Below are positions 47,261 to 60,151 of a stretch of DNA of 64,000 bases, piece after piece. The stretch is taken from positions 47,165,053 to 47,229,052 of the forward strand of contig CM060732.1 of assembly GCA_030704615.1 (NCBI GenBank), read 5' to 3'. This stretch comes from Takakia lepidozioides (lineage: Eukaryota; Streptophyta; Takakiopsida; Takakiales; Takakiaceae). The notes under the pieces were generated by a model, which saw only the letters and a list, made by a program, of their open reading frames with translations, was not told the DNA's origin and searched no databases. A program made the position numbers and the translations under genes. How positions within the stretch are numbered: the first letter of the stretch is position 1; every line of letters begins with the position of its first letter.

Positions 47261-47854
47261 GATTTTTCACCAAAGTCTTCAAGGTTTTCGATAAGGCATC
47301 GAGCCTATGTAGGTTCATAATGTCGTTAATACGAGAGTCCACTCTCGGTTATGGTTCTAGATGGATCCAGCACGGTCCTCTGTGTCTTAAGCCTTATGGC
47401 AGCCTGCGGGCATTTAAAGGGTTTCAATTTTTTCCCTTCAATAACCAGGTAATAAAGTTCTCAGGGCACCGTCCCTGTTCTGCAAAAAAACGAAAAAAGA
47501 AAAGTATTTATCTGTTTTTATTTCCCCAAAATATGGCTTTGCCTTAAAAACAAACAGAGAAAAAAGTTCCTGCCTGTGTGACAGTGTGCGTTTTCCTGTT
47601 TTCCTGTATTATTGAATCCTGCCCTGGGTTTTTTGTTTTTTTGTTTTGCCAAAAATATACAGATACAAAAGCTTACAATTTTTCAGCCCTTGATACCACC
47701 TCGATCCTTGATCCCAACGGCCACGATGAGAGGCGAGCATACGCGCTAAGGGTTTAGGGTTTGCAGAAGATATGTCTACATTGTCACACTGGTTCCCGGA
47801 ACTCGGAGATATGTGTTGCACGCAGAATTTGAATTTGTTGAGAGAAGGGGTAAG

Positions 47855-50800
47855 ATGGACTTCGAGATGCGAAAGCTGGTGGCTATGGAAGCCTTAGCAT
47901 CAGACGAGAGAGACCGGTCTAGGAAGGGTGGGGTGGATGCCCCTATAGCGGATCTCATTGCATGCATCAACAGGCATCCGTGTTTCTTCACCACAAGCTC
48001 TTGCTCAGGCCGCATCTCTGTCCTCTTTGAACCAGCGAGCACTGTCACACATTTGGATGCGAAGGGTATTTCAGGATATGTCATCACTGTGCAGAATGAA
48101 GGTGCACTATGTGGGGAAGAAATCAGCCGTGAGAAGAAGGGTAAAAAAAAGAAAGGAGGAGATTGGATTTATGTGAGCCACGAGGCAGCCCTTGACAAAG
48201 AGGTGACATCATCTGGACTCTTTATATTGTATATGGTACCTGCTAGACTTGTTTATTCGACTTGCATTTATTGTGTTCTTTTAGATTGGTTTTGCTGAAA
48301 AACTCAATATTGCAAATGGCATAGCAGGTGATAGAGGCGGTAGAAAGCCATTGCAGCACAAGACAGGATGGGCTCCTGGTATTTCGCTACGAGCCTTTTA
48401 TTCTGGCGCTTGATTGCTGTACTTCCTCCTCTGCTCAACAAATGGTGGCATGCGCTCTTGCTTCTGGATTCCGTGAATCTGGTATGTCCATCAGTTAGCT
48501 CCCCGCCCGGCCAGTAGTATATGCTTTCCAATGTTCTCAAAAAGGCTTCTAGTACGATTGTGAGTCTATTACAAGATAGGGGGACTTACCGCAGCTTTGT
48601 ATTCTTGTTTCATATATCACTGGCAAGGTTGTTGCTGAAGGGCACCATGCTGTCATGCACATGAGGGCTCTGCTCTTATTTTGGTGGTCTGGTAGGTGCC
48701 TCCATGCAAACTGGGTGGATTTGTGGGTTTTGCAATCATGGGATGGGTACTGTAATCTTCGTTTCATCAAAACACCCTGTCTAGATTGCAAATTAAAGTC
48801 ATTATATCCCTTTTCTTGTTTTGAGAACATCAATGGCTTGCTTCATGCATGTACTCATTGCCTTCATAACATAGTGGTTCTTAAGATGGTCGAGAATCCT
48901 CTTAAGGGGTGAGAAATCAAATTTTATGTTGGTATAGGCAAGAGTTTTAAAATGCGTGTATTACTTGTAAGCAGGTATCTCTGGCATGGGGAAACGCATC
49001 ATGGTTGCTGTCCGTTGTTCCATTCGTTTAGAAGTGCCTCTAGCAGAAGGGGGGTGTATGTTGGTGCCTCAAGACTACTTGAGATTCCTTACAGCTCTTG
49101 CGAACCAGAAAATGGAGGCAAATTATCAAAGAACCAGAAAGTTTCTGTCAATGTTCATCGACCAGGTAGGAATTTGTAAGGTTGTTTTTCACTTGCAGTC
49201 TTCACTCTAGCCACTATTCTTCGCATTAGGTGGGAAATGTGGTGGCCAAGCTAGAATTTGCTCGAGCATATAGAAGTGGTTATCTGGGGCAAACAAACTG
49301 CCTTCACTTCACTTCTAGATATGAACTGCCAACTTCTAATAGCTAGGAAAGGCGCTCTCTCTTATCTATTTGCTCATAGTTTCCATGGTTCAAATTGCAG
49401 GTGAAGGTTGGAGATGCTTCATCCCTGTGTAGGTCGAGTTGTAGTACCACCAATGAAGAGCCTTTCTGTAGATCCCAGAAAATTGAACTTTTTGAATGCT
49501 GTGACCCAGGATTCCCTGGGAAAGAAGTTGAAAGCAATGTAACCTGGATCAATCAACATTTGAAATTTAGTTCAAAGGAGGGAAACAGATCAAATGGTTC
49601 TAATGGTTCTGTGAGATTGAAAGAGAAAGAGAGAAGGAAATTACTTTCAGGGCTCAAGGGCAGACAGATGCGCATCTTTGCAAAAGTTAATACATTGGAT
49701 GAGCAACTAAGCACTACAATAGCGATTGCTGGGGACAGAAAGCCTTGTAATCCTATTCGAACAATGAGTGGCCTAGTCAGGCTTGGGGGGAGTCAGACTT
49801 ACCAACATGAGAGGGAGGGGTGTCCTGCAACTCATAAGAGCCAAGGCATCGTTGTTGACAACAGCAGCAGGAGTGACAAAGTGCAAGTGACACATGGAAG
49901 TTCTTTTGCTAAACATCCCGTCTCCAACAGCAACAGGTATCCTCTGGTTATGTTTCCATCCCAAGAGTATTGTTTACTGACTTTTAAAGTGACTTCAAAT
50001 GTTTTTGCAAATTGCTGAGAAAAGAATGATGGTTGACTTATAGGGCATGGCAAATCTGATGGTTGCAGTTTTCAAGCTGCTCATCTAACAGTGCATGGTG
50101 AGCCCATTGAGCTGCTGCATCGTTGGAGCCACTCTGCTGTATCTACCACAAAAACCAACGGCCAACATGTTATCTTGATTTTTGGGGGATTTGGAGGACA
50201 GAGGTGCCACACACGTCTCGGTGATTTGTTGATTTTGGATCCACTAAAAGGTTCATTAGAGAGTATTAAGGCTACTGGAGCCCCAATGCCAAGAATGGCG
50301 CACACATCGGTGATAACAAGAGACAACATGGTAGTCATTGGTGGAAGACAAGATCCCAGTACTCTTCTTGGTGATGTCTGTGTTTTCAACTTGAAGACAA
50401 CCCAATGGAACTTCCCTGAAGTCACTGGTGATCACTTTCCTCCAAGGTCCTTTGCTGACCCCCTGGCCCTTCTCTGCTCCCCTCTTTGGGTTGTTCCATT
50501 CCATGCCTAAAAATGTCTGTGGTGTAACTTATCAAAAGAAATGTGAAGTGTGTGATGATGCAGCAACCTCTTTGATGTAGCCACTGTTTTTCACTAATGG
50601 TTTCACTGCTCTTTCAGTGAAAGAGACTCAACACTCTAGTGAGTGAATCCTGACGGAGTTTTTGAAGCTCATTTGGGAGTTCCTTTCTGTGACTTGCAGG
50701 CATCGGCATGCTGCAACAGTAGTTGGCTCAGATATATATGTATTTGGAGGCCTTTCTGGGGACAACGCCCTAGGGGGCCTTTATATGCTGGACACTGAAC

Positions 50801-53800
50801 TATGGAAGTGGTCACTTGTTGTAGGCAAGGGGGATATACCCTGCTCTCGACATTCACATGCAATTGCTACTATGGGTCAGAAGCTTTACCTCTTTGGTGG
50901 TCGTGATGCAAGGACAATTTACGGAGACCTTCATGTGTTCTGTCTGGAGACTCACACATGGAGCAAAGAGGAGTCCTTAGGTGAACCTTGGTTGCCTCGA
51001 TTTTCGCATTCTATGACAGCTTTGGGCACGTGGTTGGTGGTTTTTGGAGGTTGTCCAATTGCAAGGCTTGGAACAGATGCTCATGTGATTGACGTTGAGC
51101 ACATGGTATGGAGACAGGCCTCTGTGTCACTGCCAGTTGCTGTCTCACTGTTGGTGCGGCACACTGCCACCCTTGCAGGCACTCGATTGGTCATCATTGG
51201 GGGTGGGGCAGCTTGCTTTGCTTTTGGGACCAAGTTCAGTGCTCCTTTTTCACTGAATTTAGAACCCTATATACACTGTAGAATATCTACGACACTAAAT
51301 GTCAGGGATGATTTAAACAGGATGGAGGAGCTGCTGAATCTCAGTAGTCTGTGCAATGGGGTCAGACAGTTCCATACTGGGAGCCCTTCTGACTGTAGAG
51401 GAAAGGAGAAGGGGATGGACACATGGATCATGAAATTTGAAAGGAAAAGTGCAAAGCCTGGCAAGGATGCGCTACAACAGCTTGGCTGGTTGGACAAAAC
51501 CCGAAAACCAAAAGTTCTGAATCTTGGAACCCATGTAGCTTTCCCTATCACAGAGACAGCAGCCTATGTCCTCAGCACTTGGAAAGCAACTGCATTGTTT
51601 TCTGGGGTGCCTGCGACATGTCAGTCATCTAGTGAGAGACAAGTGGAAAAAGCATCAAGTTTGCTGGTACCTTTCAGCCAGCCCAGTCTGTTGAGCTCTG
51701 GGCTTGTAGCTAAAAAGACATTGGGTGAGATTTCATCCGAGTATCAGCCTTATCTAGAAGTATTAGCCAAGCTTATTGCATTTGGAGCGGCAGTCATTGA
51801 AACGGGAATTTTCTGTGATGTCAACCACCCAACCACGCCCCTGATAGCACTACAGATTTCTGTGTCCAAATTACTTGAACAAACGGGCCTTCCATCCTCT
51901 CTACTTGAGGAGCTACCAAAGAGGTATGTACTGAGGCCTCGTAGTCACTGCTTCTCCAATTATGTCTGTCACAGTACACCCCACTTGGGAATTTGCAGTA
52001 GCAGAAATTATATTGCATAAGTCAAGCCTCCAGTTTGAAAGCTAATGTTTAGTACTTAGTGTAATGGCTTTGGGGACGAAGTCAGAAACTCAAATCCAAG
52101 CTCCATTGAGTAACAGCCATTGAAGGCAGCATTGTTTGTATGAAAGTAAATGTCAACATCGATTGAAAGCCATACTAAAATCTCACTGAACTATGTGCAG
52201 ATGGGAGCGGCTCGGGGACATGGCAGTGCTTCCTGCAGGCTCTCTTAGCAGTTGTAGCTGGGTTACCCTGGGCCCAGTACTGTGGACAACTGTGGCCTCT
52301 GCTCTTGGGGTTGAACGGATTGCACGCCAAGTAATCACCCTTACACTTTCTGATTCTTACATGTGGATTGATTTATGTATTCCAGTTCTCTCAGACACAT
52401 TGGATAGATTTCACCTGGGTGTCTGGCCTTGAAACAAATGGAAGGGGGTTGAAATCTTCTGACCCTATATTGACGGGCATAGTCTCACTCCTACCATTCT
52501 ACGATCCAGATCCTGAAGTGTATCATAGGCCTGCCATTAGATGATGAATGTCTTATGGGTAGCTTACTGTTCCACAGCTCCTCCCTAGATATCTAAGCTT
52601 TTTAAGACTCATGCATCATGCAATTGCTGAACTGTTAAGTAAGATGTGCCCTGTGGAACTCACACAGTAATAGTGGGCCTTGGGAGTATTCAAAAACCAC
52701 ATCTTGAGCATGTCAACACAAAACAAATTGATGAAACCCTTAATTGAAAGATTATCTGTGCAGGCCCGAGTTGCACCCACAGGCACCAGGGATAGCCGGC
52801 TACAAGTGTTGTGGGGAGAAGGGGGTTGGGTGAAGCACAGAGAGAACGGCATCCTCTATTGCTTTGATGCCACAAAGTGTATGTTCTCTTCTGGAAATGT
52901 TTCAGAGAAACTGCGCATGGCAGGCATGGATTGTGTGGGTGAAGTCGTGGTGGATTTGTTTGCAGGCATTGGATATTACACCTTGCCTTTGTTGGTCAGG
53001 TGAGTCTCAAGTCTATGGACATGGCTCTGTGACATGTTTATAGTTGTTCATCCCCAAATCTCAACTTTGAATTCAGGTATCTAGTGATGGTATTTGGAAG
53101 TTTGCGTGGGGTTGTCTTTGTGTGTCTCACTCTCTGTCGTGTGGGTTGCTGTTGGTTGACAGAGCTGGGGCACAAAGAGTGTATGCATGTGAATGGAATC
53201 CAAACGCTGTAGCAGCTCTTCGTTACAATCTTGCCATCGACTCAGTAGAGGATCGATGTGTAGTCATTGAAGGAGACAACCGGATGAAGGCCCCCCAGGT
53301 CTCTCCACCAGACTCTGTTCCATCTTTTTGTTGAAGGGTTGTAATTTCAGGGTCTCAGCTGTGGTGTCCATTGATGTCTAGTTGTTTAATCCTACGCTTT
53401 ATCCATCCTGATGGATACCTCTCATAGGTGGCTGGGACATTGGTTAGATTGATTATGACATTGAAGCGAATGAGCTGCATGAAGCTTTGATGCTGATGTG
53501 AATGTTGTTAAGCACACATTACATGGAACAACATGCTGGTATGTCCAGGAAGAGAGGTTCTCAGTATCTCTTGAAAATTAGTTGAGGGGGTGAGTTGAAC
53601 TGTGCAGGGTGTGGCAGACAGAGTGTGCTTGGGGCTTCTGCCTACAAGTGAAGGAAGCTGGGATGCTGCTGTCAAAGCGCTCCGGTGAGTTTTCCTTTGC
53701 TGGCTCACCCTGTTCCATGACACAATTTTCTTTGTGGCTTGGATGGAGAAATCAACAAAGCACATAGGTGTGTTTCCTCAGATTGTCAACAAGTGCAGGA

Positions 53801-56800
53801 AATTCTAAGAAGTGACGGACTGGATTGGGAGGAAGAGTGTTAAAAAGGGGTTGAGCTGTGGGGCCCATCACTTTGCAAAGTGTGTATGAGATGCTGTGTT
53901 AATATGCAGGGGAACCCAATAATACACGTAAACTGAAGTAAGAAGGTAATCCATCATCTTGTTTTTAGGTCCGTCTTGAGCTGTAGAGCTGAACATAGTC
54001 CGAAGACTGGTAGACTCTTTAAATAATGATGTAGTTCATAAATGTTGAGCATACTGTCAAATTCACCACTTGGTTGTTAGAACTGAAGTCAGCCATTATT
54101 ATGAGGAGAATTTAATTTATGAGGTACTTCCAGATCTGAAGGGGGAATGCTGCACGTGCATACCAATGTAAAGGACACAGAGGAAGATGCGTGGATCGAA
54201 TACCTCCTCGTGTCCTTGGAATGCTTGTCTTCTGGGCTTGGTAATGTCTCACTTATGTATTGCTTGCACTAGTGTGAAACTCAACGTGACATGGATTGGT
54301 AAGTAATATAGGTTTTCTGCTTTGGGTGGTTTCCCTTGGTGTCTTTCTTTGTCTCTCTTGGTGTTTCACTTCCTGATTCATTGTCCTGGGTACACTCACC
54401 AGAGAGCCACCCTCTTCAATTCCATCAAGGGAATTGTTCCTGTACCTCTGTTTACCAACTTTGAAAATCTCGTGGCTGAGCCAAAAGCCCAGGTCCTTTT
54501 GGGGTCTAGTTATTGGGCAAATCACACACAGCAGATTGATGGATTTTCAGAGAATATCTGGAAAACTCGGATCCATTGCATGTTTCAAGTCATACTACTG
54601 GTGTCAGTCTGACAAAGGTAGTTCCTGTCCCTTTGTGTTCCGCTCAAACTGGGCGTGATGTCAATGGCCACAAGGCTACGGCAAACGGCGTCTTATGAGC
54701 ACATTCTCTCGGTGTTTTCTTTGTGTGTGTGTCTCTCTCTCCCTCCCTTGAGGCTGAGCCAAAAGCCCAGGCCCTTTTGGGGCCTAGTTATTGGGCAAAC
54801 CACACACAGCAGATTGATGCTTGTGTAAAGGGCTTTCTAGAGGATATTTGGAAAACTCGGACCGATTGTCTGTTCCAAGATAAGTCATACTACCGGCGTC
54901 AGCCTCTGGCAAAGGTAGTATCTGTCCCTTTGTGTTCCGCTCAAACTGGGCACGGGGTCAATGGCCACAAAGGCTACGGCAAACAACGTCTTATGAGTAC
55001 ATTCTCTCCCTCCCTCTCTCGTCTTTATCAAGTTAAGTCCCACTACCGGACTGAGCTCCTCTCAAAGGTAGTGTCTGTTCCTTGTTGTTCTGCCCAGACT
55101 GGGCGTGGGTCTATGCCCACAAGGCTATGGCAAAGAAGTACATTCTCTCCCTCTCTACCTCCCTCTCTTCTCTCCCTGTCCTCTAGGAAGCGTATTGCCA
55201 TTGGGTGGACTTGATACGGGAGTACATTAATGTCTCTGTGACTAAATGCCGGCCTTGTGACCTCGTGTCCTTGTTTGTTTCGACCTGAAGCGCTTGCTCC
55301 AGGTAAGGTAGTGCATTGGATTTAGTTGGAAAGCTTGGGGCCTTTCCCTCTTTAGAATATGCCTACACGGGCCATTCCCTGCAACTTCCTGGAGCGTGAT
55401 CTCTGAATGGTAACAAGCGGACCCCTACCGCTTGGGGGCAGCCCCTCCGCCCAAATTGGGCAGTCGTATGCTCTGTATAGCATACTCGGCACTTGGGCTC
55501 GGGTTGGTTCCTGTGCTTAAACTTATAGCCTGCGAGACCAATCAAAATTTTAGCTCCTATCAACATCAACACTCCCCAGGGTGATTCCTGGGAATTGGTT
55601 ACTTATGCCAAATCTAGGGCTTCATGTGTAGTTTTTGGTGTGAATCCCAGATGGACGATGTGTCCTTTAAAACTACATTCTCTAGCTTAGGCTTGGATTT
55701 CATGGCTAATGGTTCCATCTCGAGACTTGATAACAGGGGTACATTGAAGGTTGCAATGACCAAAAGTGCTTCTAATAGAGTCCCACATCAATTCAATCTC
55801 AAAGAAGTTCGTCCCTTGACTGGCTGGAGAGCGGTCTTAGACATTGGTGATTCAATGGGGCGCTCTAGGAAGACAACCAAGGGCAAGGACTTCAACTTGA
55901 GAGTTTCTAATCGGTTTGATGCTCTGAATGAGGTTGAATCCAAACAGCCAGAAGGACAAGATGCCCCTAAGTGTACAGAACCTGAACGTCCTGAATCTGA
56001 AGGATTTGGTACTCTGAATGGTTTACCAATCCTCAAGGTTTACACAACACGAACAAATTCTATACACGGGGTAATTGTCCCCAAGCCGTCAGATGGACAA
56101 TCTGTCCCTAAGATTGCAGAGCCTGAACGTTGTGTAACTGAAGGATTTGGTACTCTAAATGGTTTACCAATCCTCAAAGTCTACACAAGATGAGCAAAAT
56201 CTACACACGGGGTAATTGTCCCCAAGCAGTCTGACGGACAATATACCCCTAAGTGTGCGGAGCCTGTGCGTCGTGTAACTGAAGGATTTGGTACCCTGAA
56301 TGGTTTACCAATTCTCAAAGTTTACACAAGACGAGCAAAATCTACACATGGGGTAACTGTCCCCCCTTTGCAGAACGGTTGGCCGTCCAGGAGCAATCAC
56401 AAGCTACCTAGACGACAAACAATTCACATGCAAAGGGCTGGCTTGCGGCTGGCCACTTTCAACTTCTCAGGGCTTACTAACCAAAGGAAACAACTCGAAG
56501 TGGGACAAGTCCTTCGGACTAATGATATTCATCTGTGCTGGGCAAGAAACATGGGAAACGTCGGATAAACTGGTTGGAGATGTCAATGGTTATAAATGGG
56601 CAGGTAGGATGTGTACTCTCAAGGCAGCCTCTGCCAAACGCGGTCAAAAAGGGGTTGGATTCTTTGTCCGTGATTTCTTGTTTGATAATTGTGAAATTAT
56701 CAACAAGGGTTTGAGGTACGAGCATAGTATCTGGCTAAAACTGAATCTGAAGGGCGGCATGAGTACGAAGGACCTCTTTGTGGGTTGTGTTTACATGCCC

Positions 56801-59800
56801 ACAGAGGGGACCCTTACTCTGACGCAGACAAAGCCTTCGAAGATGTAAAGCTGGACTGTGCTTCGTTCCTTGCCAAAGGTCAGGTAGTGCTATTGGGTGA
56901 CTCAAATGCCCGGGTGGGCAAAGGGCTCCATCAGGGTGATATCATTGGGCCTTTTGGTGAGGACGAGCTGAATTCTAATGGCAGACGGTTAATTAATTGT
57001 CTGGAAGAGCTTCAGCTTTTGACCTTGAATAACAGGACAAGAGGTGACCAAGTGCAGTGGACTCGTGAGAAATCCCAAACTGGGGAACGTTCCATTGTGG
57101 ACTATATCATAATGGACAAAAATTTGTTTCCCCAGTGTGCCAATGTGTTGATCGACAGAACTGATATTGGTACCTCTGACCACTTCCTGGTTTGGACTGA
57201 GATCAAAAGGTGTTTTCCCAACACCAAGAGATCTGTGAAACGTTCGATTCGGAAGTGGCGCATAGAAAGATTCCATAATGAGGAGGTCAAGGCTGAGTAC
57301 GTCCAGGCCTTGCAAGAGGCTCTCCCTCACTTTGTCCAATCGCTCCAAGAACTTCAGTCTCGCTCTGACAACGCAAGAAATGAAGTCGAAAGAGCAGTGG
57401 ACTCTTGGGAGAGTTTCGTTTCCTCCGTGGCTGACAAGATCATTGGGAGGAAACTAATTGTCTGCGGTAGAGCTGTTAATTGGTGGACCAATGAGATCAA
57501 ACTCAAGATAGCTGAGAGACGAGCCCTCTATAAAGAGTGCTGCAATTTGAAAACCAACAGAGAATTGTGGGCGAGGTACTACCAGCTCCGTAAAGATATC
57601 AATCAGCTTGTTAGTTCTCAGAAGAAATTATACTGGGATAAGTTATACAGTGAAATAAACTCAAACCACCATGGTGGTAATGACAAGAAATTCTGGTTGG
57701 CCCTTCAACGTTTGTACAAGCCTAAAAACGGTCAGCAAGTACAAGCGCTGAAGACTACTAAAGGTGCAGTGGTGACTTCATCGGTTGACATTGTCAAAAC
57801 CTTTGAAAATCACTACAGTATCCTTGGCAGAACTTCTAGGTCTAACAGTGAGGGGTCTTCTGCTGAATGGAGGGACACAGTTGGAAAAACTGTTCCTATG
57901 ATTCAAAACAGCCCTGATGAACTGGAGTATATTTCAATGGCTTATAACGCTCCCATTAGTTCTTCTGAGATTGTGGAAGCAATTGAACATTTAAATGGAT
58001 ATAAAGCTGGTGGACCTGATGGTATTGTCAACGAGCTTATCAAGCGCGGTGGCGATCCCATGATAGAGGCCCTAGTTCTCCTCTTTAACCTTATCTGGAA
58101 GACTGAAATGATCCCCTTTCGCTGGCGACAGGGGGTCATTGTCAATCTATACAAGAAGGGTGACAGAGAAGAACCGGGGAACTACCGTGGCATCACGCTC
58201 CTCAATGCTGTTGGCAAGACATTCTGCAGAGTTATAAGTACTCGTCTCGAGGTTGATCTGGAGTCTAGAGGTTGTTTCCATGAAGGCCAAGCTGGCTTTC
58301 GGCGAAACAGGGGCTGTGTGGATCATATCTTCACTCTAAGCCAGATTATTCAGGGAAGGAAAAAAGAAGGGAAACCCACTTATGTTTTTTTCCTGGATGT
58401 CAAAAAGGCTTATGACACAGTGTGGAGAGATGGCCTATGGTTCTGCCTCTGGTCTTGTGGGATCAAGGGAAAGATGTGGAGAGTTGTCCACAACTTGTAT
58501 GCTCACACCAAAAGCTGTGTCACTGTTAACGGACAGAAGTCCAACTTCTTTGACATATTGTACTCATAAGACGTTGTTTGCCGTAGCCTTGTGGCCATTG
58601 ACCCCGCGCCCAGTTTGAGCGGGAACAAAAGGGACAGAACCTACCTCTGTCAGGGGCTGACGTTGGTAGTAAGACTTACCTCCATATAAAGAGTTAATCC
58701 GGGTTTTCCAGATATCCTCTAGAAATCCCTTCACACAAGCATCAACCTGCTGTGTGTGATTTGCCCAAAAACTAGGCCTCAGGAGGGCCTGGGCTTTTGG
58801 CTCAGGCACATATCCGGAAAGTTGTTCAAACTGGCAAGGGCAAAGCTCTGGGGCTCACTAAATTTTTCCACTGCAGAGGGGTCAACTCTGAGGTTAAGAA
58901 AACCATGCTTTGTCGTGTTATTAGACCTGCCTTGGAGTACGGATCTGCTATATGGGTTGATAACTCCAGCCAGGCTAAGTCTCTAGAATCCATTGAAGTG
59001 GGGGTGCTTAAGGAGTGTATGTCAGCATGCTCCAAAACAGCCAATGTGGCTGTTCGGGGTGAGTTTGGCATTCCATCCTTAAGCTCCCGATGAGATGAAT
59101 TCAAGGTCAGATGGTGGGGTCAGCTGCAACATATGCCCAACACCAGATATCCTAAGTTAATCGACTCTATATCTTGGAAACAGGACCGCCCTGTCAAACA
59201 GGCTAAGTCCTGGCAGAAGAGAGTAGAAGAGCTTCTCAAGGACCTGGACCTGGATCCGCAAGTCTTGACCCTGCTGGATAAATCTGACTTAGAGGCTGTA
59301 GTGTGCCATGTCTGTTGCCATGAGATTGTCTGATGAAAATGAAGTTAGGCAGAAAACTTCCCTGAACTTGTTTCCAGTCTGTGACATGGGGGAGGACACT
59401 TGGATGACCTCAAGGGTCTACCCACTCTCGGCACTAGACTGAAATTTAAACTCAGGGCAGGAAGCCTACCTTTGAACAGCAAACAGAAGCAGAGAGGAAA
59501 GGGAGAGTGCAATTGCCCGTTGTGTGGGCAATCTGAAGACAATCTGAAGACAGTATTCATTTTCTGATACACTGTCCGGGGTTCTCTCACCAAAGAGACG
59601 CTCTCTTCAACTCTATCAAGGGAATTGTGCCTGTACCCCTGTTTACCAACTTTGAAAGTCTCGAGGCTGAGCCAAAAGCCCAGGCCCTCCTGAGGCCTAG
59701 TTTTTGGGCAAATCACACACAGCAGATTGATGCTTGTGTGAAGGGATTTCTAGAGGATATCTGGAAAACCCGGATTAATTCTTTATATGAAGGTAAGTCT

Positions 59801-60151
59801 TACTACCAACGTCAGCCCCTGACAGAGGTAGGTTCTGTTCCTTTTGTTCCCGCTCAAACTGGGCGCGGGGTCAATGGCCACAAGGCTACGGCAAACAACG
59901 TCTTATGAGTACAATCTACCTTCCTCTCTCTCGATGAAGTGTGGTTTATGGCTGCTAGGCAACAGCAAGCTTCAAGTCTAAGGCTACACACCTTTTTGCT
60001 GGACCACTTGTTGTTTTGCAATTGCTGAGATTGGGTTTCTGACATCCCAGGGCGGCATTGGGAGATTAGTGTGGTACATGTGGAGCGAGTGAAATGGTAT
60101 GCACCACATATTCGACACATTGTTGCTGATGTGCAGTGCAATCAATTGTGA
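47855..60151 (+). CDS. TYW2/3/4: tRNA wybutosine-synthesizing protein 2/3/4 (TYW3-kelch-TYW2 fusion)
   Basis: Makes wybutosine-type bases at position 37 of tRNA-Phe, next to the anticodon. The TYW3 part methylates the tricyclic precursor; TYW2 transfers the aminocarboxypropyl group of AdoMet. Exons: 47,855-48,202; 48,328-48,481; 48,975-49,165; 49,401-49,936; 50,069-50,446; 50,700-51,923; 52,201-52,330; 52,764-52,999; 53,163-53,298; 53,608-53,684; 54,134-54,240; 60,051-60,151. They sum to 3,618 nt in phase (1,205 aa). Exons 1-3 are TYW3 (FFTTSSCSGRISV, FRYEPFILALDC). Exons 5-6 are kelch repeats (LIFGGFGG, VFGGLSG, LFGGRDA). Exons 7-12 are TYW2 with VVDLFAGIGYYTLPLLVR, YACEWNPNAVAALRYN, GMLHVHTNVKD and HVERVKWYAPHIRHIVADVQ. 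The 5.8-kb last intron is filled with LINE sequence. No lesions seen. Confidence 0.93.
54310..55190 (+). mobile_element. Three tandem 3'-end fragments of the LINE
   Basis: Three head-to-tail partial copies of the LINE 3' end, starting near 54,370, 54,750 and 55,030. Each carries part of the series FLIHCPGYTHQR, EPKAQ, YWANHTQQID and ends ACGTCTTATGAGTACATTCTCTC or similar. They lie immediately upstream of the long LINE copy, inside the last intron of the TYW gene. Confidence 0.8.
55624..58560 (+). mobile_element. LINE: ORF1 region, endonuclease and 5' part of reverse transcriptase
   Basis: The ORF1-like part (55,624-56,400) has three 47-residue repeats. The AP-type endonuclease follows: LRLATFNFSGLTNQRKQLEV, GQETWETSDKL, VVLLGDSNARVG (56,890), SIVDYIIMDK, TSDHFLVWTE (57,170). 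RT: GYKAGGPDGIVNELIK (58,000), NYRGITLLNAVGK, GQAGFRRNRGCVDHIF, FFLDVKKAYDTVWRDG (58,390). Frameshifts near 56,530 and 56,800 and a TGA at 56,191 break it. RT stops at NFFDILYS (58,560), before the catalytic YADD block, which is missing. It looks like an Ingi/I-type or related non-LTR element. The clade would need a tree. Confidence 0.88.
55985..56400 (+). repeat. Three 141-bp in-frame tandem repeats in LINE ORF1
   Basis: The block GFGTLNGLPILKVYT occurs at 56,002, 56,143 and 56,284, exactly 141 bp (47 codons) apart. Intervening residues are similar (HGVIVPK, then DGQ, then AEPERCVTE). The second repeat ends in a TGA. Confidence 0.9.
58561..58803 (-). mobile_element. Inverted copy of the LINE 3' end
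   Basis: 243 bp, about 98% identical to the reverse complement of 59,669-59,911. On the minus strand it encodes EPKAQALLRPSFWANHTQQV and continues to TGRGVNGHKATANNVL. It interrupts the RT just after FDILYS. Confidence 0.9.
58804..59911 (+). mobile_element. LINE C-terminal region and 3' end
   Basis: Resumes in the sense strand with RPALEYGSAIWVDNSSQAKS (58,925), FKVRWWGQLQHMPNTRYPKL, WQKRVEELLKDLDLD. A CCHC-like zinc motif follows (CNCPLCGQ near 59,513, then LIHCPGFSHQRD-like residues with frameshifts), then EPKAQALLRPSFWANHTQQI. About 200 residues, including the RT active site, are missing between 58,560 and 58,804. Confidence 0.85.

Noticed and set aside
49231-49290. Extra TYW exon after an AG at 49,230
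   Set aside because: The sequence closes within a few codons, and the flanking exons (ending 49,165, starting 49,401) already join in phase.
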